Part shown: positions 6,435 through 14,666 of the stretch, in pieces
Numbering within the stretch: position 1 is the stretch's first letter
Layout: every line of letters starts with the position of its first letter
Assembly (NCBI GenBank): GCA_900319625.1
Contig: ONPD01000010.1
Location: 1 to 64,000 of the forward strand
Length of the DNA: 64,000 bases
Direction: 5' to 3'
Origin: an uncultured Treponema sp.
GTDB lineage: Bacteria; Spirochaetota; Spirochaetia; Treponematales; Treponemataceae
Notes under the pieces: generated by a model
What the model was told of the DNA's origin: nothing
Seen by the model: only the letters and a program-made list of their open reading frames with translations
Databases searched by the model: none
Position numbers and translations under genes: made by a program

Positions 6435-8873
6435 ATGGAATTTACACAAGAATCAATCGACGCACTCGTTGTCAACGAAGTGGAAATCATGAAAAAAATT
6501 GCAGCGGAACTCAACATCCGCGTGCAGCAGGTAAGCGCTGTAATCAGCCTGATTAATGAAGACTGTACAATCGCCTTTATCAGCCGCTACCGCAAAGACA
6601 AAACTGACAATTTGGACGAAGTTCAGGTTCGCGACTGCGACCACCTTTTCAAATCATATAAAAATCTTGAAGAACGCCGCCTTGAAATTGTAAAGGGCAT
6701 TTTTGCTCAGGGAAAACTCACAGAATCACTTTACAATGCAGTAATGAGCGCAACAACTCTTACAGCTCTGGAAGACCTCTGGGCTCCATTCAAGAAAAAG
6801 AAGAAGACCCGCGGTATGGTTGCCCAGGAAAAAGGACTGGAACCACTTGCAGACTTTATCCTTGCAGACAACGACGATGCAGCATGCGAAAAAGAAGCTG
6901 AAAAATTCATCAAAACTGATAATGAAGATGCCGCTCTTAATGTTGAAACAGCCCTGGATGCCCTTGCCGGTGCCCAGGACATCATTGCTGAGCGCGTAAG
7001 CCAGGAAACAAAGAACCGCGAAGCAATCCACGACCTTTACCTTGCAACAGGAAACATCGTAACAAAGGGTATTGTTCCTGATGGACAGGACGCTGAACAG
7101 GCAGAAAAAACTTCTACCTACCAGATGTACTGGGATTATTCAGAGCCTCTTAATCAGGTAAAACCTCACCGTATTCTTGCTATTAACCGCGGCGAGCGTG
7201 AAGGTGCCCTTGAAGTTACAATCGACATTGATGTTGATGCAGCAGTTGCTGAGCTTCAGAAAAAAGCCGCAATCCACAATCACTATCATAAAGACGCAAT
7301 TGAAGACGGTGTTGTTCGTTTGCTCAGCCCTGCTGTTGTTCGCGAAATCCGCAGTGACGAAGCTGATGATGCCGATGACCACGGAATCGGTATTTTCAGT
7401 GAAAACCTTAAAAACCTTTTGATGCAGCAGCCAATTAAGGGAAGCCGCGTTCTTGGTGTTGACCCTGGTTACCGCAACGGTACAAAGTGTGCTGCCCTTG
7501 ATGAAACAGGAAAATATCTTGGCTTCTTTAAGATTTTCCAGGAGCAGGATCCTCAGGGTGCCTACGATGCAATCAATGACGCAATCGACAAGTATGACAT
7601 TCAGGTTCTGGCTGTTGGAAACGGAACCGGTTCTCAGGAAGTTCAGGCTATCGTAAGTAAGGTTATCAGCGAAAACTACAAGGACAGCGATGTTGAATTT
7701 ACTGTTGTTGATGAATCTGGTGCTTCTGTTTACTCTGCAAGCCCTGTTGCTACAGAAGAATTCCCTGACCTTGACGTAATGGTTCGCGGTGCTATTTCTA
7801 TGGGCCGCCGCCTTCAGGACCCTCTTGCTGAGCTTGTAAAAATTGACCCTAAGGCAATCGGTGTTGGTCTTTACCAGCACGATGTTAATCAGAAAAAGCT
7901 TGCCGAGCAGCTTGATGAAGTTGTTGGTTCGGTTGTAAACCAGGTTGGCGTAAACCTGAACACAGCTTCTTACATGCTTTTGAAATACGTTTCCGGTATT
8001 AACGTAAGTACAGCCAAGAAGATTGTTGCTTACCGCGACGCTAACGGAAAAATCACAAGCCGCGAAGATTTGAAAAAGGTTCCTGGCCTTGGTCCAAAAG
8101 CCTTTGAACAGTGCGCAGGTTTCCTTAAGATTGCAGAAAGCTCTGATCCTCTTGATAACACCTGGGTTCACCCTGAAAACTATGATGTAGCCCGCGAAGT
8201 TTACGACGCAGTTAAAAAAGGTGAAAAAATCAGCAATGAAACCCGTAAGGCTCTCTGCGAAAAATATAATATCGGTGAAACAACAATCAACGATATTATC
8301 GATGAGCTTCAGAAGCCTAACCGCGACCCTCGTGACGGATACCCTGCACCAATCATGCAGAAGGGCGTTCTGCAGTTTGAAGATTTGAAGGAAGGCATGA
8401 AGGTTACCGGTAAAATCCGTAACGTAGTAGACTTTGGTGCCTTTGTTGATATCGGCCTTCACGAAACAGGCCTTGTTCACGTAAGTGAGCTTTCCGACAA
8501 CTTTGTAAGCGACCCTATGGAAGTTGTAAAGGTTGGCGATGTATTTGAATTTACTATCATCCAGCTTGATAAGGACAGACGCCGAATCGGTCTTTCTTTG
8601 AAGAGCGACGCTGCAAGCCGAATCGGACAGGGCGGCGGCATGGGAAGAGGCGTTAAGCCTGCTTCTACAGGCGCCGCAGCCGGCGACGGTAAAAAGCGCG
8701 TAGTTGTTGTAAAAAAGGTTGGTGCCGCTAAAGCGGCACCTTCAAGTTTGCCTGATGGCAAACTTGACAGGATACGCGGTGCTAATAATCGCAATGGTGG
8801 CCGCGGTAACTACAATTCCGGCAGCGATGACGGCATGAGCTACAATCCATTCGCGGCTTTCTTTAATAAATAA
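6435..8873 (+). CDS. tex: Tex, S1-domain RNA-binding transcription accessory protein
   Basis: At 812 residues it has the Tex order: an N-terminal helical region with CTIAFISRYRK, a YqgF-like RNase H fold (VLGVDPGYRNGTKCAALD near residue 340), tandem helix-hairpin-helix motifs (YVSGINVSTAKKIVAYR, VPGLGPKAFEQCAG) and an S1 domain (VTGKIRNVVDFGAFVDIGLH near 660-720). Tex binds RNA and RNA polymerase and affects transcript release and processing. The last 80 residues are a low-complexity basic tail. The DNA encoding VGAAKAAPSSLPDGKLD in that tail consists of two perfect palindromes (8721-8740 and 8742-8767), as if repeats had been absorbed into the frame. A structured repeat follows the stop. Confidence 0.93.
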   Translation: MEFTQESIDALVVNEVEIMKKIAAELNIRVQQVSAVISLINEDCTIAFISRYRKDKTDNLDEVQVRDCDHLFKSYKNLEERRLEIVKGIFAQGKLTESLYNAVMSATTLTALEDLWAPFKKKKKTRGMVAQEKGLEPLADFILADNDDAACEKEAEKFIKTDNEDAALNVETALDALAGAQDIIAERVSQETKNREAIHDLYLATGNIVTKGIVPDGQDAEQAEKTSTYQMYWDYSEPLNQVKPHRILAINRGEREGALEVTIDIDVDAAVAELQKKAAIHNHYHKDAIEDGVVRLLSPAVVREIRSDEADDADDHGIGIFSENLKNLLMQQPIKGSRVLGVDPGYRNGTKCAALDETGKYLGFFKIFQEQDPQGAYDAINDAIDKYDIQVLAVGNGTGSQEVQAIVSKVISENYKDSDVEFTVVDESGASVYSASPVATEEFPDLDVMVRGAISMGRRLQDPLAELVKIDPKAIGVGLYQHDVNQKKLAEQLDEVVGSVVNQVGVNLNTASYMLLKYVSGINVSTAKKIVAYRDANGKITSREDLKKVPGLGPKAFEQCAGFLKIAESSDPLDNTWVHPENYDVAREVYDAVKKGEKISNETRKALCEKYNIGETTINDIIDELQKPNRDPRDGYPAPIMQKGVLQFEDLKEGMKVTGKIRNVVDFGAFVDIGLHETGLVHVSELSDNFVSDPMEVVKVGDVFEFTIIQLDKDRRRIGLSLKSDAASRIGQGGGMGRGVKPASTGAAAGDGKKRVVVVKKVGAAKAAPSSLPDGKLDRIRGANNRNGGRGNYNSGSDDGMSYNPFAAFFNK
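8721..8767. repeat. Tandem palindromes inside the tex coding sequence
   Basis: GGTGCCGCT/AGCGGCACC pairs over nine bases around AA. TCAAGTTTGCC/GGCAAACTTGA pairs over eleven bases around TGAT. The second is nearly the same as the palindrome right after the pheS stop (TCAAGTTTTGC/GCAAAACTTGA, 32534-32558). That suggests a mobile palindrome captured in frame. Confidence 0.65.
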
Positions 8874-8889
8874 GAGAGCAGGCGTTGCG

Positions 8890-8974
8890 AAACAATAAAT
8901 TGTTTCGAGCCGGTTTAATCGATGAGCCTAAAAATTGCTTTGCAATTTTCTTAACGGCTCTACGATTGTAGGCA
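8890..8974 (+). repeat. H1 palindrome plus H3 hairpin, copy A
   Basis: After the tex stop comes CGAAACAAT/ATTGTTTCG, then the H3 hairpin (8918-8974). Its lower arms are GAGCC (8924-8928) and GGCTC (8956-8960), its stem is TAAAAATTGC/GCAATTTTCTTA, and it has an unpaired AC before GGCTC and the tail TACGATTGTAGGCA. It shares the frame CC-TAAA...TTTAACGG with six other copies. Confidence 0.75.
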
Positions 8975-9052
8975 GGGCGGCGATTGAGCCCGCAGAGAGG
9001 GTAGCGCACAACGAAGTGTGCGCGCAGGGGGAGACTTCCCCCTCTTTTTTTC
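8975..9052 (+). terminator. Three-hairpin GAGGGTAGCG terminator module, copy 1
   Basis: The order is GGGC...GCCC hairpin, linker gcagagagggtagcg, hairpin GCGCACA/TGTGCGC, then GGGGGA-GACT-TCCCCC followed by ctctttttttc. The last hairpin plus T-run is a strong intrinsic terminator. The same architecture recurs at 37050-37136 and 59052-59140. Confidence 0.75.
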
Positions 9053-9064
9053 TTCATCGGATCC

Positions 9065-9107
9065 CGAATTCTTCACTAAAATTTTACAAGTGGGGAATTC
9101 GGGTGTA
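9065..9107. promoter_or_regulatory. Inverted repeat upstream of the chemoreceptor gene
   Basis: CCCGAATTCTTCACT pairs with AGTGGGGAATTCGGG across a 12-base A/T-rich loop, with only G-T exceptions. It lies between the terminator module and the A/T-rich promoter region before 9158. It could be an operator or the old tex terminator. Confidence 0.45.
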
Positions 9108-9157
9108 TCATTTTAAATGATATAACATTATTTTCTATAATATGAGGTAAACTTTAC

Positions 9158-11227
9158 ATGAAGAAAATTCGCGCAAAATTGCTGCTTGGCTACATGTTTG
9201 TTGTTATCTTTTCTATTCTTTTGATTTCCGTACCTATTCTGGTAACTCAGGTTAGTGAAATTAAGGGAAATCTTAACGCTATAGCCAAATCGCAGATGCA
9301 GGCAGCTACACTTTCTATTGATTCCTTTTTGTCCAAACCGGCAGATATTGTAAAGGCGGCTGCAAAGTATGTGGAAAGGGCTCCTCTGGAGCAGAAACAG
9401 AGTGAAAAGGACTTCCTTGACATGATTAAGGGGGATCCTTCGCTTTATTGTCTCTACTATGCGGATTCTGTTCCTATGAACCGGGGCGGCCGCTTTATTT
9501 CCAGCGACAACTGGTTTCCTGATGAGGATTACAATAAACAGGGCCGTGAATGGTATGATGAGGCAGTAAAATCGGGGGACGTAATTTATACTGAGCCTTA
9601 TATTGATGAAACTACCGGCTCTCTTGTTTCCTCTGTTTCTTTTGCGTCACGTACAGGCGGCTTTGTTCGTGGTGTTATTGGTATTGATATCATGCTGGAT
9701 ACCCTTCATTCGATGATTGGTAACCTTAAAATTTCAGACGGTGGTTTGTCTTTCCTTATTGATAAAAACGGAAATTACCTTACCAACGAAGATACCAAAA
9801 AAATCATGAACGCAAACTTCTTTGATGATTACAAGGATATTGCAGGTCATAAGGCCCGCCTTGGTGATTCCTTCCTGGATCTCAATACAAAGGGCTGGTA
9901 TTTTGCCTGCGCTCCTATTGCAAAATCAAACGGCTGGGTTTTTGTTACTGTGGGCCGTTCAAGTGAAATTTTCAAGGCATTTGTTCAGAACGTTACGACA
10001 ATTGTTGTAATGGCTGTAATTGCCCTTGTTGTTTCAATTCTGATTGCCTTTATTTTTGCAACAAAGATTGTAAATCCTATTAAAACTGTAGATACAACCG
10101 TAAATCAGATTGCTTCCGGTAATGCGGATTTGACTCAGCGTCTTAAAGTGGACAGCAATGATGAAATCGGAAGCCTTGAAACCGGCTTTAACAAGTTCGT
10201 AGAAAAGCTACAGGATATTATTTCGCAGATTCAGTGCTCAAAGGATAATCTTAACGACGTTAAGGAAAGCCTTGGAGCCAGCGTTCATGATGCTTCCAGC
10301 TCGATTACGGAAATTCTTTCTAATATAGAAAGCGTTGGAACTCAGGTTCAGAATCAGGTTAATGCGGTAAGCCAGACTTCTGCGGCTGTTGCCGAAATTG
10401 CAGAAAACATCAACAGCCTTGAAAACATGATTGAAAAACAGGCAAGCGGTGTTTCTACTGCAAGTTCTGCGGTTGAAGAAATGGTAGGAAACATTAATTC
10501 CGTAAATCAGTCTGTAGAAAAGATGGCTCATTCTTTTGAAGCTCTGGAGGAAAACTCAAGAGAGGGAATTGAGCAGCAGCAGTTTGTAAACCGTCAGGTT
10601 TCTGAAGTTGCAGAGCAGTCTAAGACCCTGCAGGATGCCAACCATGCTATTGCAAGCATTGCCAGCCAGACTAACCTGCTTGCCATGAATGCGGCAATTG
10701 AAGCGGCTCATGCCGGTGAAGCAGGAAAGGGCTTTGCGGTTGTTGCTGATGAAATCCGTAAGCTTTCTGAAACTTCATCTGAGCAGTCAAAGAGAATTGG
10801 TGCAGAACTTCACAAGATTGTTGAAACAATCAACAGTGTTGTAGAAGCTTCTCAGAAAACTTCTGAAAGCTTTGCCCAGGTTTCTGAACTGATTGGGGCA
10901 ACCGATGAGCTTGTACGCCACATCCGCTCGGCAATGGAAGAACAGAATGAAGGTTCTAAGCAGATTCTTGATTCTATCAAGATTATGAATGATAATACCT
11001 TCGAAGTTAAAAATGCTTCGCACGAAATGAAGGAAGGAAACCAGATGATTCTTGGTGAGGTTCAGAATCTGCAGAATACTACCCTTGTCATTAAGGACAG
11101 TATGCAGGAAATGTCTGCCGGAGCCAAGAGCATGAATCAGACAAGTGCTGCTCTTTCCGAAATTTCCAGCCAGGTCAGCGATTCTATCAAGAAAATTGGA
11201 GAAGAAATCGATCAGTTTACGGTTTAG
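9158..11227 (+). CDS. Methyl-accepting chemotaxis protein (dCache-HAMP-MA)
   Basis: At 689 residues the order is a first membrane helix (about 8-30), a periplasmic dCache sensor (about 35-270, with PDEDYNKQGREWYDEAV and SFASRTGGFVRGVIGIDI), a second helix (about 279-300), HAMP (NPIKTVDTTVNQIASGNADL) and a long coiled MA domain with the signalling tip near 519 (HAGEAGKGFAVVADEIRKLS). It senses a small ligand outside and controls CheA. dCache receptors of this type often bind amino acids or organic acids, but the ligand cannot be read here. The RBS is GAGG. The next gene starts 11 bp after the stop. Confidence 0.92.
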   Translation: MKKIRAKLLLGYMFVVIFSILLISVPILVTQVSEIKGNLNAIAKSQMQAATLSIDSFLSKPADIVKAAAKYVERAPLEQKQSEKDFLDMIKGDPSLYCLYYADSVPMNRGGRFISSDNWFPDEDYNKQGREWYDEAVKSGDVIYTEPYIDETTGSLVSSVSFASRTGGFVRGVIGIDIMLDTLHSMIGNLKISDGGLSFLIDKNGNYLTNEDTKKIMNANFFDDYKDIAGHKARLGDSFLDLNTKGWYFACAPIAKSNGWVFVTVGRSSEIFKAFVQNVTTIVVMAVIALVVSILIAFIFATKIVNPIKTVDTTVNQIASGNADLTQRLKVDSNDEIGSLETGFNKFVEKLQDIISQIQCSKDNLNDVKESLGASVHDASSSITEILSNIESVGTQVQNQVNAVSQTSAAVAEIAENINSLENMIEKQASGVSTASSAVEEMVGNINSVNQSVEKMAHSFEALEENSREGIEQQQFVNRQVSEVAEQSKTLQDANHAIASIASQTNLLAMNAAIEAAHAGEAGKGFAVVADEIRKLSETSSEQSKRIGAELHKIVETINSVVEASQKTSESFAQVSELIGATDELVRHIRSAMEEQNEGSKQILDSIKIMNDNTFEVKNASHEMKEGNQMILGEVQNLQNTTLVIKDSMQEMSAGAKSMNQTSAALSEISSQVSDSIKKIGEEIDQFTV

Positions 11228-11237
11228 TGCAAAAAAT

Positions 11238-12461
11238 ATGAAGACTTCTCTTGCCGGGATTGCGGCGGGATTATTGCTTTTTTCCGCCTGCAATCTCAGT
11301 GTGCCTGAATCATTCAGTGTAAAGACAAACGCAAACTATAATTATTCAATAGGAAATATTTCTCAGGATTTCAGCGAAAGCTTTAAGGCTTCAAATCTTT
11401 TCAGCGGCTTGGAAACAGATCATAATAAAATTTATGATTACTTTCCGGGGCAGGAAGACGACAAGCTTCAGCAGTATCTGCTGACGATTAAGGTGGACCC
11501 GGTTACCTTGCCTTCTGCAACAGTACCTGCCGGCGTTCCAATTTCCCTTGTCATTCCAACCATCACAGTTGATTTTAATATCAGTGAAGTTTTTGAATCT
11601 ATAAAGGAAATTCTTGGCGAAAGCTTTGTTGAAAATGCTGATTTCCGTGAAGTTTCCCTTTATGTTTACTGCGGAAAGCCTGCCGGTTTTGAACCTTCAG
11701 AACTTTCAGGTTCGGTTACTATGAAATATGTGGCAGATGATGGTTCTGATACTTCTGCAACGGACGTTACTATTGGTGGGCCGACAAATGTAATTCCTTA
11801 TTTCTCTGCTCCGGAACTGGAAATTATTAATATTGATAAGTCTGAAAATGTCGTTGTCAGTGTTGTGAAGCCGGAAGAAGCCAGTATGTACGGTGACATA
11901 AAAAAAATCCTGAACGGAAACAAGAAAAAGGCCGGTAAAATTACTCTTGATTTTAATCTTGGCTTTAGCGGAATAACAGATGGTAAACCAATTGGAACTC
12001 TGGCCCTGACAGCTTTTATGGTAATTCCATTTAAGTTTGATATTTCCGGCGTTATTGATATCAGTTTAATAGATCTTGCAAAAGATGATTCTGATAAGTC
12101 TAATGCTGATATTTTTAACCGCGATGAAGCAACAGATACAAAGGAAATACAAAAATATCTTGATGTAATTGAAGCGGTTGAGATTAATTATAAGACTTCA
12201 AAAAATCCTATAGTTACCGATTCAAATACCCGTTACGTAATAAAAAGTGAGCTTCCATATATAAGAAGGGAGCTGGATATTAACGCGGATACAGAAAAGA
12301 TTACAAATGAAGAGTTGATGGATATGCTTTCTGTCTATCCTTTTGATCCGGCGCTTAATCTGAATATTCCTTCGGGAGCAATTCTTTCTGTACCAAGAAA
12401 TCTTGGTCTTGAAATGAATATGTCTGTCGGCCTTTATACTAACGGAATTATAAAATTATAG
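11238..12461 (+). CDS. Treponemal lipoprotein of unknown function
   Basis: The protein has 407 residues from the ATG that gives a lipoprotein signal peptide (LAGIAAGLLLFSAC, lipobox FSAC). The mature part is beta-rich with repeated IKVDP, VTIGGPTN and ITLDFNLGFSGITDG strands and no known catalytic motif. It lies between a chemoreceptor and a barrel-like exported protein (9 bp away), which suggests a two-gene envelope unit. The start was chosen at 11238 because a longer frame overlapping the chemoreceptor would bury the signal peptide. Confidence 0.65.
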   Translation: MKTSLAGIAAGLLLFSACNLSVPESFSVKTNANYNYSIGNISQDFSESFKASNLFSGLETDHNKIYDYFPGQEDDKLQQYLLTIKVDPVTLPSATVPAGVPISLVIPTITVDFNISEVFESIKEILGESFVENADFREVSLYVYCGKPAGFEPSELSGSVTMKYVADDGSDTSATDVTIGGPTNVIPYFSAPELEIINIDKSENVVVSVVKPEEASMYGDIKKILNGNKKKAGKITLDFNLGFSGITDGKPIGTLALTAFMVIPFKFDISGVIDISLIDLAKDDSDKSNADIFNRDEATDTKEIQKYLDVIEAVEINYKTSKNPIVTDSNTRYVIKSELPYIRRELDINADTEKITNEELMDMLSVYPFDPALNLNIPSGAILSVPRNLGLEMNMSVGLYTNGIIKL

Positions 12462-12470
12462 GGGCCGGCA

Positions 12471-13661
12471 ATGAAAAAAACTTCTTTATTTTTTTTGATT
12501 TTGATTATTCTCTCTGCCCGGGCTTTTTCCTATAACTGGTTTGATGACCGCTATGTAGAATTGTCAATCGGGTCAAAATTCGGGCTTTCAAATGATGCTT
12601 TGCAGATTGGTGAGGTTTTAAAGAAGAACGTTGTTCTGGATTTAAGAAAGATGGCAGATCAGATTCCTTCCAGCGGAATAACGATGAATGCCAATATGCT
12701 TCCGGAAATAAGTCTGAATTTCAGATTCAAAAAATTTCAACTGGGTTTCAAAACCGCTTCTGACGTCTGGATGACGGGTTCACTTTCCAAAGATTTGTTT
12801 GACTATCTTGGTAAGGGAAATACACTTAATCAGACGGTCTCTATTTCTCAATCATTAAATGTGGACGCTTTTGCCTATGAGGAAGTTTCGGTAGGATTTA
12901 AAATAAAAGAATTCAAAATTGTTGCAAAGCCGACACTGTTTGTGCCTGTTTTGCACGCGGGCTCCCGCAACGGTACTCTGAATCTTTCGAATCTTTCTGA
13001 CGGAAGCCTTAATGTAGATTATTCAAGTGATATTGAAATTTATTCTGCCTATCCGATTGCAGGTGGCGGCGGCTTTAAGGGCGGTTTCGGTTTTGATTTG
13101 GGAGCTTCTGTTTCTTATCCTCTTTTGGAATTCCTTACCCTTACCGGAAATGCAAGAATTCCTATAGTGCCAGGCCAGCTGAAGTATAAAACGGTTCAGA
13201 CCACAACTATGCAGTTTACTACTACGGTAGATAAAATCATTAATGGAAGCCTGGGATCAAATAATTTCTCTTCTTCTCACAGGGATTCTGTATCTGCATC
13301 TTATTTTATAAACCGCCCTATGAAGTTCAGTATTTTTGCTGATTATAAGCCTCCTGTCGGCTGGTTGATTTTGACAGGCGGTCTTGGTATGGGCTTCCGT
13401 CATCCTTTTACAGAAGATAAGGATTCCTTTGCCTTCTTTGGAGAATATTATTTGTCCGGCACCTTAAAATTTTTGAAATTCTTGAGTTTTACCTTCTCCA
13501 CAGAATATTATGAACAGATTTTTATTCATCAATTCTCCTTTAGCGTAAATGCCCGTGTAATCGAGTTAGTTCTAGGAATCAATGCTCAGTCAGCTGATTT
13601 TTACAAGAGCTGCAGCGGCGGCGGCCTGGGTGGACTTTTTGCAGTTAAGCTCGGTTACTAA
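12471..13661 (+). CDS. Exported beta-barrel-like protein
   Basis: A protein of 396 residues has a cleavable signal (LFFLILIILSARAFS). It is rich in amphipathic strands with aromatic girdles (FRFKKFQLGFKTASDVW, FTFSTEYYEQIF) and ends in a hydrophobic strand, AVKLGY, as outer membrane proteins often do. Glycine-rich turns (GGGGFKGGFGFDLGA) support a barrel. It resembles the DUF5723 group of spirochaete and Bacteroidota outer membrane proteins, but I cannot confirm that. It follows the lipoprotein gene closely. Confidence 0.6.
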   Translation: MKKTSLFFLILIILSARAFSYNWFDDRYVELSIGSKFGLSNDALQIGEVLKKNVVLDLRKMADQIPSSGITMNANMLPEISLNFRFKKFQLGFKTASDVWMTGSLSKDLFDYLGKGNTLNQTVSISQSLNVDAFAYEEVSVGFKIKEFKIVAKPTLFVPVLHAGSRNGTLNLSNLSDGSLNVDYSSDIEIYSAYPIAGGGGFKGGFGFDLGASVSYPLLEFLTLTGNARIPIVPGQLKYKTVQTTTMQFTTTVDKIINGSLGSNNFSSSHRDSVSASYFINRPMKFSIFADYKPPVGWLILTGGLGMGFRHPFTEDKDSFAFFGEYYLSGTLKFLKFLSFTFSTEYYEQIFIHQFSFSVNARVIELVLGINAQSADFYKSCSGGGLGGLFAVKLGY

Positions 13662-13681
13662 TGTGCCCTGTTTGCCGTATT

Positions 13682-13716
13682 TTTAATATTACTAAAATCC
13701 TTTAATATTATTAAAA
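13682..13716. promoter_or_regulatory. Paired operator-like repeats upstream of the NfnA-type gene
   Basis: TTTAATATTACTAAAA (13682-13697) and TTTAATATTATTAAAA (13701-13716) are direct repeats 19 bp apart, and each is nearly palindromic. Their position about 80 bp before an oxidoreductase operon suggests a redox-responsive regulator site. This is inference only. Confidence 0.4.
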
Positions 13717-13792
13717 CTTTCCTCTGACTTACTGACATTTTTTAATTTTTCTGTCAAAATGAACTAATCAGATTTTTATAAGAGGCTTTTAA

Positions 13793-14650
13793 ATGTTTAA
13801 AATTATCGAAAAGCGTCAGTTGTCTCAGGACGTTAATTACATGAAAATTGAAGCGCCGGAGATTGCACGAAACAGAAAAGCCGGACAGTTTGTAATTGTT
13901 CAGGTTGAGGCAGAGTTCGGTGAGCGCATTCCGCTTACAATTGCAGATGCAAATGCAGAAGAAGGCTGGATTGCCTTAGTTTTCCAGGCTGTTGGAAAAA
14001 CTTCTTATCTTCTTTCCCTCAAAAATGTAGGTGACGAGCTTCCTGCTGTTCTTGGACCTTTGGGAAATCCTTCGGTAATCGAAAAGAAAGACGGTCCTGT
14101 TATGATTGTTGGTGGTGGATTTGGTGTTGCACCTTGCTATCCTATCGTACAGGCTCATAAAGCTGCGGGTAATAAAGTAATTATGGTTATTTGTGCCCGC
14201 AATAAAGATCTTTTGATTTTTGTTGATGAAATGAAGTCTATTGCTGATGAAGTTATCATTATGACTGATGATGGTTCCGCCGGCCGTCAGGGGGTATCTA
14301 CAGTTCCTGTAAAAGAAGCCTGCGAAAGCCAGACTCCTCCTGCAGAAGTAATCGCAATCGGACCTCCAATTATGATGAAGTTCGTTTCCCTTACAACAAA
14401 AGAATACAATGTTCCAACAACAGTTTCTTTGAACACAATTATGATTGACGGAACTGGTATGTGCGGTGGCTGCCGTGTAAGCGTTGGCGGTGAAACAAAG
14501 TTCGTTTGCGTTGACGGACCGGAGTTTGATGCTCACCAGGTTGACTGGGATAATATGGCGCTCCGTATGAAGTCTTTCAAGGCTCGCGAGCAGGAAGATT
14601 ATCACAAGTGTAAGATGATGGCTCAGGCTGATGCACTTGCAAAAAATTAA
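13793..14650 (+). CDS. nfnA: NfnA-type FAD/[2Fe-2S] NAD(P)-binding subunit
   Basis: A protein of 285 residues has the ferredoxin-reductase fold: an FAD region (RIPLTIADANAEEGWIALVFQ), a nucleotide-binding strand (GPVMIVGGGFGVAPCYP near 100), and a C-terminal iron-sulfur motif (GTGMCGGCRVSVGG then KFVCVDGPEFDAH) that binds [2Fe-2S]. It is sized and ordered like the small subunit of NADH-dependent ferredoxin:NADP oxidoreductase, which bifurcates electrons between NAD(H), NADP(H) and ferredoxin. The same pair is often labelled sulfide dehydrogenase or glutamate synthase small subunit. It lies 16 bp before its partner. Confidence 0.82.
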   Translation: MFKIIEKRQLSQDVNYMKIEAPEIARNRKAGQFVIVQVEAEFGERIPLTIADANAEEGWIALVFQAVGKTSYLLSLKNVGDELPAVLGPLGNPSVIEKKDGPVMIVGGGFGVAPCYPIVQAHKAAGNKVIMVICARNKDLLIFVDEMKSIADEVIIMTDDGSAGRQGVSTVPVKEACESQTPPAEVIAIGPPIMMKFVSLTTKEYNVPTTVSLNTIMIDGTGMCGGCRVSVGGETKFVCVDGPEFDAHQVDWDNMALRMKSFKAREQEDYHKCKMMAQADALAKN

Positions 14651-14666
14651 TTGTTGGAGAAAAACG

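Noticed and set aside
7140..8480. Long open frame antisense to tex
   Set aside because: It follows from the codon bias of tex. The protein is cysteine/asparagine-rich, has no family pattern, and lies wholly within a well supported gene.
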